Shown here: positions 44,789 through 56,700 of the stretch, piece after piece
Position numbering within the stretch: the first letter of the stretch is position 1
Layout of the letters: each line of letters begins with the position of its first letter
DNA from: Buxus sempervirens
Taxonomy: Eukaryota > Streptophyta > Magnoliopsida > Buxales > Buxaceae
Assembly (NCBI GenBank): GCA_947561395.2
Contig: OX387184.1
Coordinates: forward strand, 16,038,205 to 16,102,204
Direction: 5' to 3'
Length of the DNA stretch: 64,000 bases
Notes under the pieces: generated by a model
Told to the model about the DNA's origin: nothing
The model's database searches: none
The model's input: only the letters and a program-made list of their open reading frames with translations
Position numbers and translations under genes: made by a program

Positions 44789-47091
44789 TGTGAGACATGG
44801 GAAAAATCACCGGTGTGATCATCCCTCCGTCAGCACACGGGCTCAACGCAAAAATGGGAGAGTCGCCACCATTCATGATTTTGGGGTGAGAATGGACACC
44901 AAAGAGTTCAAAACAAGCAAAAAGTGAAAAAAGAAACATTCTAGGGTAAAAATAACCCTACTTAAAAATTAAATCCAGAGATGGGTAAGGGGATTAGATT
45001 ATGAACGGGGGAAGGTGTTAGGCACCCCCATTCATCCACACGAAGTGGTAGCCAAGTGTATGTTCATGCATAAAGAAAGTAAGAAAGCTTGCTAAACATC
45101 ATGAAAAACCTTGAAAAATGTCAAATGTATGATATTTTCACATGAAGATCCAATTAGATTCTAGATCCTCTCTTATGCCAATATCATTTCTGGAATACCA
45201 CAAAAGGATGGAAATCAAAGCACAAGTTGCTCAAAACTAAGTTGAATCAAATCCGGGAAGTTTGGTAAAAAGTATGCCATTTGCCTTAAAATCATTCAAA
45301 TCCAATATTAAATTGAACCAAACCAAATCCATGTGAAAGATTAGGGCAAATAAGAGTTTCATACAAAATTTCAATCCATTCCGATAAAAATCCTAGGAGT
45401 TATGCTCCTTTGAAGTTGCTGCTGGGGATTTTTAAAAGTGATAAGTGGGCAACTTTGAAAAATTGTCTAGAAAAATCCACTACATAAAAATCCACGAAAT
45501 TTGGTGTGATTGAAGTCTGTATGGCCATCTTTCAATAGAAACTCGCCTCATACAAAAATCCCTTCGGATGTGCCTTGGGTGGTCTCCCGAACAGGCCCCG
45601 AAGATCACAGGTTTACCCAGAAAAGTACAAATGAACAGTTCTGAGTAAATCGGCTACCAATAATTCAAATGGAATCCAAAAATTATGAAACGAACTGGAT
45701 TTGAAAATAGACTCATAAAGGAGTGCATAGAAACAAAAATCATTTGAATCGAACTTAAATCGAACACATGGCGCTCCGTCGAAGTGACAAGTTCTGTATT
45801 TCAACCTGAACTATCCACTCAACTTCGACAGAGAGGTGTCAAAAATCCGCTAGATAGAAATTTGTGAAATTTGGTGGACATAAACTAGACAGCCTCACCT
45901 TTCCCATGGTTCTAGAATCGCCCCAAAATTCATCCGGATGATGAAGTTATGGGCGTCCGAAGTAGGGGTACAGGTGCTGTCAAGCTAAGCCATTCTTGAA
46001 GAAAAACCAAATCCGAAAATTGATACAAATATGTGATTCGTGCAAGATGAACACAAATACTTTAAAAATCATCAAAAAGGCATTCCAGAATTGATTGAGG
46101 CCATTTATTTGAGATTTATCACAATAAATGCAATAAACCCCAAATATGAGCCTATCCCGCCAAAATATTGATATGTATGTGCAAGTGTAAAAAACCAAAC
46201 AAGATCAATAGCATGCATACATATTCATCCAAATAGGGTTCTAAGACAGCCTAGGGTTCCGTTCCATTATCGTTTCCCTCTGTTCTCTCTCCCCGTTAAA
46301 CACAGTTCTTCAAGATAATCAAGGGTACTTTGAATATGGAACGGTTTACAATCAATCAAAAAGGCCTTATGCTACATGGGTTCTAGCACTAGGGTCAATC
46401 CCCAGTCTCGTTTCTCCTAGATCCGCCTTCACGTTTTACGGCTAGGGGAGTCTTGAGATACTTTGAGCCGGGGAAGGATTTCCATACATACAAACAAGGC
46501 TTTACACTACAGAAAGGTAGAAGAAGAGATCTAGATCTAGGAATGTAAAGACAGAAAATAAAAAGAAAAGTTGAGGCTTACCTGAGTTCTGGAGGCGATT
46601 CCGCAGCGGTTTTCTGCTTCTCTTGGAGTTCTTCTTTGCGAGAATTCAAAACAAGAGTTGAGTCCCCTTTGCTTGAAGAGGAGCCTCCTATTTATAGGCA
46701 AAGGCTAGGGTCATTTGTAGACACAACTTAATGTCTAGAACCCCCCCCCCCCCCAACCTTAACCCTAAGGTTATTTCCGCGATTTCCCCTCATTTAATGA
46801 GGGACATGATGGTAAAAGTGAAAAGCTCTCGGAAAACCCTAATTTTGAGCAAACTTAAGGTATCCGGTATGTCAGACCGGATAAAAAAGAGCCTTAAGGT
46901 ACCCGGTACATGGTACCGGATACACTAAGGCTCACATGTATCCGGTATGAGTATCCGGATACGGGAAATGGTACTTGTGTCCGGCCTGAGTATCCGGATA
47001 CAGGTAAAAGTTTATTTTCTTCAATTTCTGTGTTGGCTTTCCAGGAGATAATGATTTTTGATGATTGTTTGTGCAATTTGGGGTGTCTACA
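44789..47091 (-). repeat. Ogre 5' LTR
   Basis: 2303 bp, colinear with 21814-24112 and differing by scattered substitutions and small indels, including a longer C run near 46741. It drives gag-pol transcription on the minus strand from a TATA box near 46690-46700. Confidence 0.96.
46860..47001. repeat. Dyad array in Ogre 5' LTR (4 units, 39-bp pitch)
   Basis: Units start at 46860, 46899, 46938 and 46977, at the same LTR positions as in the other copy. Confidence 0.96.
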
Positions 47092-47413
47092 GGACTTGGT
47101 TCCATTATGTAATTTTTCGTTATATGGACAATGTTGTTCTAATAAAATTTTTAATTATTGTGATATTTTTCTCATATTTATGTGCACTTTAATTTTGAGA
47201 AAAATTCATCTGTGTTGGACCAAGAATGAACATAGGGTTCATTCATTAAGAAATTGTTGAATTTTTAAGAAATAAATACATTGTAATACATGGAAGGTAC
47301 TACTCGTCATTAGAGGACCTATCACCATGATTCGTGTATTCATTACTTAAATACAAATTATCGATGGGTTTAAGATGAGACATTAGATTAGAATTGTGGA
47401 CCAAGTGAGAGAA

Positions 47414-47920
47414 TGTTAACCGTTTCTCTTTTAAGAGTTAAGTCTCTTCATTTTAGGAGTTAAATCTCTTCATTTTAAGAGTTAAGTCTCTTCATTTTAA
47501 GAGTTTCTCTTTTAGGAGTTAAGTCTCTTCATTTTAAGAGTTTCTCTTTTAGGAGTTAAGTCTCTTCATTTCAGCAACGGAAAGTGGTCCACAATTCATG
47601 GAGCAGTTAGAATGTGCCCATCTTGATCTGAAGCATTGAACACATAGCCACTGAAAAGCTTGATGGAAGCTTGGCTATAAATGATCTGTTTGGTCCCCAA
47701 ACTCAACACGCTCAATCCCCTTCAGTTTTACACCATCTAAAGAGAGTGATTAGAGTTTGGAAGTACCAAATATCGAGAGAACGAAGCAGCAACGTGAAGA
47801 ACATCAATGGCTGGAGGTACAGATTCCTTGGCATTAAGCCTTTACAATTTAGTTTTAAGTTTATTCATATTCGGTTCTAAGTGTTTATTCCACATAATTA
47901 GAATCGTTGGATTTCTTACA
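47414..47920 (+). repeat. Copia 3' LTR
   Basis: Starts TGTTAACC after a purine-rich AAGTGAGAGAA and ends TTTCTTACA, followed by the target duplication GAATA. It has fewer TTAAGAGTTAAGTC units than the 5' LTR and is otherwise nearly identical. Confidence 0.95.
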
Positions 47921-47925
47921 GAATA

Positions 47926-48255
47926 AACTTGTCATTTATGAAAAGTTCTTTTAAGTTTAAACAATGGTAAACTTACAATATTTATAACCTCTACAATGAT
48001 GAAACTTGGGCAAATTTTTAAACTAGCTTGTCTCAAATAATGCAAACCCATTTGGGGAATGAGTTCCCTAGATTGAGAATGAATGCCAAATAAGCCTAAG
48101 TTTTTAAAATGCAAAAATAGGACTGGTCCTAATTATTCTTTCTAGTGCATTTTTGAAAATTTATTTTAGGAAAATGAATCCCAAAATTTTAACCAAACCA
48201 CCATTTTGGTACTTGAACTCGTTCTAAGCCCTGAAACTCATTATAAGCATTGGAA
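47926..48255 (-). mobile_element. Foldback/MITE-like element, right arm
   Basis: Inverted, diverged match to 14284-14532 (see that entry). Together the arms flank the whole Copia stack. Confidence 0.5.
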
Positions 48256-50226
48256 GTCATTCTATAATGGGTGGATATAATGAAACCGATCTCTACTACG
48301 GAGGTGGTGAAAGTGGTAGATTACGTTAATGAGGCCTACTTTTAGGATCAGAATTATATATCATTATTATGCTTGGGCCTATGATTGGCAAGTGGCTCTC
48401 ATATATAGTTGTTCAAAAAGGTCTTTTGTTATTGTTTACACCCATTGTGATTTGATGGATAAAAAGAGTCCACGTTGCAAAGGATTCTCTAAAATATGGG
48501 AGCGGGGTCTCTTAGGAAAACCCCTACTATGTAAGAGGTGGGATTGGTTGGGAGGTTGGATTTAGTTGGAAAACTTCTAAACTTTTTGTGCAAAGTGGAG
48601 TCCTAACTTCCTAACCGATTAAGAAAGTGGGATGGGTTAGGAAACTTACCAATCAAGAAATAAGCCTATAAAAAGGAGGCTTGAAGGCAAGGAAAATCAT
48701 CTCTCGATCAACACAACACAATACTACAACTTAGCTATTCAGTCTTCTCAGGCCTCCTTATTGTCATGCTATCCTCATAGCATGAAATAGCTTATCCTCC
48801 CTCGTTGCTTCCTGTCACAATAACACATAAAGATCCTCCTTACTCCTCATAATCAAGGCTATTGAAGATCATCCTTACTCCTTCAACCAAGGCTGGGGAC
48901 AGTCTTCCTTACTTCTTACGATGAAGGCTAGGGATAGTCATTATGTGCACCCTAGAACCGGTGATCATCAAGGATACCCCCGATCTTTTCTCTTTATACT
49001 TCGACGATGACTATAGGGGAAAACGAGGCAAGTATCGAGATATTAATAGTTTTATTTTTATCTTTTATCTCTTTTTATTCCTATTTGTCTTTGAAGTGGT
49101 TGTCATCCCTTCCCATATGACCCACCATTCCTACACGTCTACATCAAATGGCCACTACTAACGTGGCTGCCATTTGCTATGGCCCATGGCCATAAATTAG
49201 GTGAGAGAACCTTGAAGGATGAACACCAATCCTCCTAGCAATCACCAGATTATAAGTCTCTTCATCTACAGAGGTGGCTAATCGTATCTGAATTGCAATC
49301 CATCCGGTTCGACACGGGATCGACGTCGGGGTTGCAGTTTCTGACTTGTTGCATCAGCATAGATGCTGACACACCCGCACTTACATGTGTCTCATAGCAG
49401 GAAAAGGTGGAAACCGTTATCAAGGTTTTGAATGAGCAATGAGGAAAGGTCAAGATTCTTTTGATTTTAACAAAGTCCTTTTTGGTTTTCAAAATCAAAA
49501 AAATATTTTCAAAAATAGAAGGGAACATTTAATTATTTATTTATGAAGGGAAGCAATAAATCATTATTTTTCAATAAAAAACTACTTTTGTTTCTCTTCA
49601 AAATCTTATGAAAAAATGGATTTGATTTTTTAATTTGGACAAACTTTTGAAAGTACATCCAAACGAGCGGTTAACATCCTGTGGAGCCTCTATCTACACC
49701 TTTATTTAGAGCTTTTCATAGGATTGTGTAAAGAGTAATTAAAAATTTATAATTATACCATTCGGGCGGTTTTTTAATACACATGGCATGATCCTACGAA
49801 GGCAGTGTAGACAAAGGCTCCATAGGATCTCAATTGCCAAAAACGAGAGCCCCATTCTCGTTGAAGGTAAAACAGTTGAAGAAATGTGCAAGATTTGTGG
49901 CATATTTCATTCTTACAATTCATGAAAACGAAAGGCCCAAAATTCTTTCAATAACAGAGATATGAAGATATTCGTGGGATTTCTTTTTTCTTTTCAATTT
50001 GTGATCTTTCAAACCAGAAATATATATATCCCTTTAACACCAAAACGACCTAACAGCAATTGTCATTTCTTAAGAACACCTGCTGTCACGCTTCTTACAT
50101 ATCGGGACTGCAATATCTATGGATGATTGAAAAAAAAAAGGAGAGGGATGAAACTTCTGAGCTTGTCTCATTAGACTGCTGAACCCAGAAGCATTTTTAT
50201 TTTTATTTCATACACATTCTTCTAAA
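48256..50226. other. Intergenic; possible LTR-like promoter sequence
   Basis: A TATA-like CCTATAAAAAGGAGGC at 48664-48679 is followed by CAACACAACACAATACTACAA and three imperfect ~45-bp CTTACTCCT..CAAGGCT repeats (about 48830-48930). This resembles the R/U5 of an LTR or TRIM, but no second copy, ends or target duplication were found. The remainder is AT-rich with no coding signal; its end near 50226 is the 3' side of the citrate-binding gene. Confidence 0.35.
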
Positions 50227-50986
50227 TCACTGCTTTTTTAAGACCTTGATTCCCTTCCAGTGAGACTCCATGCGGCGTGAAGCACGATCCTGTTCATAAA
50301 CACCACATTTGAAGTAATGAGAGCGTCCCCCACGGTCAGCTACCTCTAATTTATGCTCTCCATCAATAAAAACTCTCACTTTGCCGGCATCAACATCATG
50401 GATGACATTTAACTGGAACCACTTATCATATATGTCGGACACCAGGACTTGATTTTTGTAATACATGAGTTTGCCCTTGTAGACCCTCAGCATTAGAGTG
50501 GTTGCATGATCACTGGCTCCAAAAATTTGCATGATGCACACGCCTGATGTTCCTTCCGGCACATACCCATGTCCTTCAAATTGCCATACCCCCGAAGAAT
50601 AATCGTGTCCCTGAATAAAAAAATCAAAGAATCAGAGATTTCAAGGTTCCGATGGGTTAATTTGTTAGAGTTAGAGAGTGGCTTATTTATACAGAGATTT
50701 TTTAATATTATCTACTTACCTTGATACGGATTTCAGTCCGAGCCAAGGTATGGCTGTCGGTGCTATGAGGTTTGTCTGTTGAAAACGCCCATAGCTTGTG
50801 AACGCCATCAACGTAACTGTATCGCTCATCCTGGGGCTCGTTGTAAGGTCTTTGGATATCAAAGTTTGCCGTTGTGAGTGAAAGCGGGATGAATCCATCT
50901 GTGGGATCTGAAGCCATTGGTTGGCAGTTTCGGAGCTGAACAAGGGTTGAGCAGATAAGAGAAAATAAAAGCAAAAGAGAACCCAT
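50227..50986 (-). CDS. Citrate-binding protein-like (alginate-lyase-2 fold), secreted
   Basis: Two exons, 50986-50720 and 50610-50227, joined in phase at GT-AG sites, give 216 residues. The N-terminus MGSLLLLFSLICSTLVQL is a signal peptide; the upstream in-frame ATG at 51058 would bury it, so 50986 is chosen. Family blocks are DGFIPLSLTTANFDIQRPYN, DERYSYVDGVHKLWAF, RTEIRIK|GHDYSSGVWQFEGH, PEGTSGVCIMQIFGA and DIYDKWFQLNVIHDV. The order and length match the rubber-tree vacuolar citrate-binding protein (about 240 residues) and related plant proteins with the polysaccharide lyase 7-like jelly roll. The plant proteins are thought to bind citrate or act at the wall or vacuole. A broken paralogue lies in divergent orientation 1.2 kb away. 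Confidence 0.9.
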
Positions 50987-51619
50987 TCTAGCTCCGGCGA
51001 AGTATGTACCTGTGTTGGTGTCTGCCAGCCTTATTGTATTGTATATACATACAAACACACAACATGAAACGAATGGTAATTAGGGTTAATTAAAAGATAC
51101 GTGATGCATTCGAGGTGTTTAGCATTATGATTGCAATAAAAAAGCTTACATAGCTGGCGTATATAGGTACGTATATTCCTTGTAATAGATTAAATCTAGG
51201 TTAGAAAGTTCTATCTGATTTGTATTTTGGGTTTGTGATTTCTTCATCTCCATCTTTGCAAGTCACCATCCCATTCGATTCTGCCTATGATTTCCTAACA
51301 TTTAGTATTTGTTTATATGTTATTGGAATGCATCTTTACGGCTAAAATCGTTACCAAAAAAAAAAAAAAATCTTTGCGGCCAAAATAGTGCATCTTTTTA
51401 TGCCTTTTTTTTTAATAATGATATACTAGACGTGTACAGGTGTGTCGCATGTTTGGAAATTGTCACAACATTTGTGATTCGGGCCAGTAAATCACCACTG
51501 TTGTGGTGGTGGACACAAGACGATTGCTTTGCTTCAACCCCCTTTGAAGTTGCAGACACAGTGGAATGGATCGAGGAACAGTACAACGCAGAGGATCTGA
51601 ATCCAAAGAATAAAAAATG

Positions 51620-52140
51620 ATCAATTGAGCTGAGTTTTCTAGAGGCTCTCTGGATTCTAGGTCATTTAACGTCATGGTCACGGATTCGATTGTAGGCCCA
51701 AGCCTTCCCCATAAAAGGGAAGGAAAAAACCAAACATATTACACAGACAAAAGAGGATAAAATCTTAAAACTAGCTATTTTGGTTGGAGAAAATAAGATG
51801 TCAATACCCAATTCATGTATTGAGCTAGAAATTAATTGACTTAGATGATATTAAAATTTCCATCTAAATTAATCACACTGAAGAAAGAAAACGCGTGAGC
51901 TGCGATTTCTAGAGAGGTTCAAATTCTGGGGCATGCAACGTAATGTGAGCTGAGATTTCTAGAGGCTCCGGATTCTGGTGCATGAAACGTCATGTTCACG
52001 GATTCGATATATTGCAGGCCGATGGCTTTCCTTATAGGGCAAAAACAAACACATAGGCACACAGACGCTAAAATCTAAAAAACTGTTTTGGTTGGACAAG
52101 GTGCATTCAACTTATGTATTGAGCTTGAAATTAATCCCTT
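51620..52140. repeat. Diverged direct duplication between the two citrate-binding copies
   Basis: About 51620-51840 and 51945-52140 share, in order, TTTCTAGAGGCTC, GATTCTGG/GATTCTAGG, AACGTCATG.TCACGGATTCGAT, TTTTGGTTGGA and ATGTATTGAGCT.GAAATTAAT. A partial third copy is near 51900. The second copy runs into the pseudogene's 5' side. Confidence 0.75.
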
Positions 52141-52269
52141 GGGATCACTACCGCTCTATTCAGTGAAGCTTCAAATTAAGCACCCCAAAAAAAAACTTTT
52201 TTTTTGCATGCAGTTGAGAGATCGATTTGCTGAAAATGTATCTTTGCTACCTCCAAATGATTCTGTTAC

Positions 52270-53009
52270 TTGTCGCCTTCTGGAAGATATAAGCTTAGTA
52301 TGTGGTGCTGATCCCACATTTGGATTCACATCCGTGCCGTTAACTGAAAGGAATTTCGAACTGAAAAAAACCAAATGACAAACCTCTTGATGAACGCTAC
52401 AGTCTTAAAGATGGGGTTAGGAGGCTGTGGGTCTACGCTGATGATAAGCCAGAACATCCCAAGAGTCATACAAAGCCTCGTACCGAGATATGCATTAGGG
52501 TTTGATATATATCCACTCTTAATTTCTGTTTTTCATCAGTTGTAGTAGAAATACTACTAATGGCTGTAAGTGTTCATCACTTTGATCTTTTTGTTGCAGG
52601 GTCTTAATTACTCCTCAGGAGTTTGGCAATTTGAAGGTCACTGTTTTGTTCCGCACGGAATCTCTGGTGTTTCGATTCTGCAGATTCATGGTGCCACAGA
52701 GGGAGCGACAACATTCATGCTGAGGATTTATGATGGTGATCTCAAGGACTACACTGCACAACTGGTGGCGACCGACATGTACGATAAATGGTTCCGAGTT
52801 AACCTAATCCATGGTGGATGGAGGCAATGTGAAGCTCTTCATTGATCGATGGGGTCCAAAAGCTGGAGGTGAAAGATCATGGACCAGGTGACTTGTATTT
52901 TAAGTGCGGAGTTTATGCTCAGGAAAAAGCAAGTCAGTACATGGAATCAAGGTGGAATGAGATCAAAATCTTTACCAAGTCACCCATAACGAACCCTGAA
53001 TTACCATAA
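52270..53009 (+). pseudogene. Citrate-binding protein-like pseudogene
   Basis: Two exons (to 52499, and 52600-53009) match the gene at 50227-50986: DPTFGFTSVPLTERNFEL, DERYSLKDGVRRLWVY, GLNYSSGVWQFEGHCF, ISGVSILQIHGATEG and TDMYDKWFRVNLIH. The end is ESRWNEIKIF with stop TAA at 53007. It carries three one-base frame errors: an extra A in the run at about 52365-52371, one near 52810-52815 and an extra base near 52845. No signal peptide or convincing start codon lies upstream of DPTFGF. Splice sites are intact (AGG|GTTTGA, TTGCAG|GGT), so it was lost recently. Confidence 0.85.
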
Positions 53010-53711
53010 AGTAGCTTGTATCACGCGTAATCCAATAACGAAGACCCAGAAAATAGTTCGCTTTAGCTATTGAAGATTAATTAAGGATATTATGTTTTAT
53101 GATATAAAGCTATGTAGCCGTACAAAATTTTGAAGTTTACTAATTTTCATTTTTTTGGCAAGAGTCATGTGTTTTGAAGTTAATACAGAGTAAATGTGGT
53201 CTATGATTGTTCGGGCATTTTTACAACAGTAACACTAAGGCTGGAGGTAAGTATTATCTAATTTCAAAATTTGCCCATAGATCCTTGTTCAGATCAGGGT
53301 AGACTAGTAAGGATCGAGCTTACTTTATGTGCTTGTCTGTAGAGAAGATGTGAATAAAAAAACAGGACTTAACTCACCACACAGACTCGTTAGAATTCAA
53401 GTCCAGAAAAAAAATAGAAGAAAAGCTACTTAAATCCTTATGGCAGGTTCGATTTCCGCAAGCATCCTTGTTTAAATAGGGTATAAGGCATGGGAACAGG
53501 GCAGTTGGGTTTATCAATCATGCTATCATCTACAGAACTAAAAGGAATACAGCAGTCCACTGGAAGAGCAGCATTTGAAGATACAAAGAATCTTTATTTG
53601 CAGGGGGAATTGGTATAGCTGTCTGATAACTTTTATTAGCAGGATAAGCACTGATAAAATGAATATAGAACAAATATCTATACAACAATTCTAGGCCACT
53701 GAAAAAAAATG
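53010..53711. other. Between the pseudogene and the glucosyltransferase 3' end
   Basis: AT-rich, no coding similarity. The right part would be the 3' UTR of the sterol glucosyltransferase gene on the minus strand. Confidence 0.5.
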
Positions 53712-56700
53712 TTACAAGCCACAAGGAAGGCAGCACCATTTCTCTATTGTAAGAAAAAGCCACTGCAGGGGATTTGGACGATCCTCTTCCTCCGACGGTA
53801 AAACGGGCTTGGGTAACTCTGAAGGCAAATGGCGGTGAAACGCATCAACTGCAGCTGCAACACCATCTTCATTATCTATCTTCTTCCCTAATTCCTCTGC
53901 TTGTGCTTTAACCTGGAACGAAGTGAATGAAGAGAATTTGGAAAAGAAAAAAAAAAGACCTGATACAAAATTTTCTTCATATAAATAAACAAATTAAAAA
54001 GTTAAGGACTCGTGTACCAAACTTTCAAGGAATAGAGGGGCAATAGATTCCTAAAGTAGTAATCTAAAGTAAAACAATTTTTTTGCGATATCAATTTAAT
54101 AAGTATAGATAGAGAGCCAACAGTCATTCTTTTACCTGTATCATTCCCTTTCTTTTTTTTGGGTCCTTGTTCCTTTCTTAATTTTCATGGAAGCACCTTT
54201 CATTTCTTGAAAGAGAGAATTTAAACCTCTGGTTAAGGAGAAAAAAGACTTCTGATTGAACATCACAATGGAAACTTATACTGTGATTCAAAGTCACATA
54301 ACGTACATGGAAACACCCATATGACCTCGATCAACATCAAGAATCGACTCAAAATGAGACAAACTGACAATGCACAAATAAATGATCTACACACTAGCTG
54401 TCTTTCAAGCACATGGAGCAAACGTTGGGTTATAGAGTGATAGACGCACTTTGTCGCTGGACTAAATCAAGGAATTTGATCCGATTGAGAAAAGCAGTCT
54501 AACTGTCTAAGAGAAGACTTTCACTTTGTGGGGTGCTAGTGACTTCCAAGGAGGTGGTTGGTTATCCAAAGAAATAAGATACGAAAAGAACAACTTTGAG
54601 GAGAAAGGTTTTCCCTGATAAAATGACTAAACTCTGGTATCTAGGATTGATGGCTCAAGGCCTACATCTTTGAGGGCTTCCAACAAAACCTCCTAGCTCC
54701 CCCAATTCATCAACCTTAAGGTCCCTTCTAAATTGGAGGTTCTAACCTAAACCATGGGTTGACCAAGATAAAATATCACACACAAGGGGTTCTTTCCCCA
54801 GCCAAATGCTAAAAACCTGAGGGAACCGAGATGACAAAAGACATCAGCCCACAAAGAATCAGACCAAAACCTTAGGGAACTACCAAAACACAATCTCTAA
54901 ATTTTCTATTACCTTACACCACAATCTCTCTTGTTCCTCCCAAAACCTCCACAGCCATTTGCTAAGAAATCTGAGTTCCTTAAATGGATATAACCTAAAG
55001 CCAAGCCTCCTTTCTGTCTTTCTCTACAAACGACTCCCCATTTTACCAAGTAATCCTTTTTATATCCCCCTCTTTCCCACAAAAGGTAATTTGCATTTTT
55101 TCTAACTCCTTTACAACTTTCCTAGGGGCATGATCGAATGACAATATAAAGAGAAAAGTGAAGATGAGTTTTGGCAAACTTCTATACCTCCCCTTAATGT
55201 TTTCCTTGACATTGACATCCATACTTCTTTAAAAGGTCAGGAAACCGAGACTTTACCTAGTGAAAATAATGGAAATCCTGGCCTACCAATACAAGGCATA
55301 AGTGATTCACAAACAGGGGGAGAAATACTACCAGATATTCCCTCATCTGAGCTCCGTGTTTACACCAGAAGAAAAGATCATCAGAATAATAGAAATCATT
55401 CTTCAAATCCGGAGCAAGGCCAGTTCATCATCACCTCCAGAAGTTGGTCCTTCACATACTCCAGGTACCTCTTCTTCTCTTACTCCTTTTGATAATTCTG
55501 CTAATCTTGACCTTCCTATAGCCCCTAGGAAAGGAGTTAGAACCTGTACCACACATCCTATTGCCAACCATTTATCCTATCATAGACTTTCTAATACTCA
55601 TAAGGCCTTTACATCAAATGTCTCTCATCTGTTTATTCCAAGAACCATTCAGGAAGCACTGTATCACCCGGAATGGAGATTGGCTGTTCAAGAAGAGATG
55701 AATGCATTAATTACTAATAGCACTAGGGAAATTGGTGATCTACCAGAGGGGAAGAAGACTGTTGGCTGTAAATGGGTATTTACAGTCAAATTCAAGGCTG
55801 ATGGTAGTATCGAGAAGTACAAAACAAGACTTGTGGCAAAGGGGTTCACTCAAACATATGGAATTGACTACCAGGAAACTTTTGCTCCTGTAGCCAAGAT
55901 GAACTCAATCCATGTGTTACTCTCCCTAGAAGTCCATTCCAATTGGACCTTGTATCAATTAGATGTGAAGAATGAGAATTATTCCTACAAACTGTTCTCT
56001 CATTCTAGACAATAGTACGCTGGGATATGGAAAGGGCCGCTTGAATCAATGTGAGAGACCTTCCAAAAGATAAATAGCTCTTCTTCCAAGATTCAATCCT
56101 TTTCCAAAACTATTTGATCCTAGGATTCCAAAAACCTTGGGCACAAGGTCTTGCACTAAATGGCAAACCTAGGTAAGACAAAGGCCACTCTCTTATTTTG
56201 CATGCCAAAATATTAGCACATTCAACCAACGTTTCTTTGTTGACATGAATCCGAAGCATTTCAAACCCTCTTAGAATGCACCAAGTCCACATTATGTTTG
56301 TCTAAGATGCTTCTAGGAATAATATGGTGTCACCTGTGAACTATAGATGAGAGACAGGGATTCTATCCTTCCCCACTGCAAACCCCTTGATTTTACCCAC
56401 ACTTTCCCCCATTATTAGAAATCTATTAAGCACACTGCTAACTAAAGTAAACAACAAAGGGGAGAGAGGATCGCCTTGTCTCAATCCTCTAGATGATGGA
56501 AATTGGCCAATCACATTCTCATTGAGCATGAAGGAGAACGGCAAATTATTAAGACAACCTGCTATTACAACCTCCATCTTTCCCCAAACTGCAACACTAC
56601 ATCCAAGAACTCTTCCACACTATAATATGCCTTTTCCAAACCTAACTTACATACAAAGTCTGGATTAATGGACCTCATCCTTTCTTCTACACACTCGTTA

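Larger units (their letters stand above)
21814..47091 (-). mobile_element. Ty3/gypsy Tat/Ogre-lineage retrotransposon with two antisense accessory genes
   Basis: A 25.3-kb element on the minus strand with LTRs 44789-47091 (5', 2303 bp) and 21814-24112 (3', 2299 bp) and target duplication GGACT (21809-21813 and 47092-47096). Lineage evidence: LTR start TGTAGACACC, a TGGCGACTC-type primer-binding site, size of about 22.9 kb without the inserted solo LTR, and two RNase H domains in pol, a hallmark of Tat elements. Gag-pol runs 41817 to 32010; the PMD and DUF7745 genes run the opposite way at 26136-31035. LTRs look about 98 percent identical in the parts compared by eye, suggesting an insertion on the order of a million years old or less. 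It is broken: one inserted solo LTR plus a few small lesions. Confidence 0.96.
14533..47920 (+). mobile_element. Ty1/copia retrotransposon, interrupted by two insertions
   Basis: A Copia element with 5' LTR 14533-15097, 3' LTR 47414-47920 and a perfect 5-bp target duplication GAATA (14528-14532 and 47921-47925). Without the hAT and Ogre insertions its own length is about 6.5 kb. Order is LTR, primer-binding site, gag with CCHC knuckle, protease, integrase, reverse transcriptase, RNase H, LTR, which is the Copia order. It is broken: two large insertions and a handful of small lesions in gag-pol. The LTRs are very similar outside a repeat-number difference, so insertion is fairly recent, but it predates the nested elements. 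I did not assign a Copia lineage. Confidence 0.96.
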
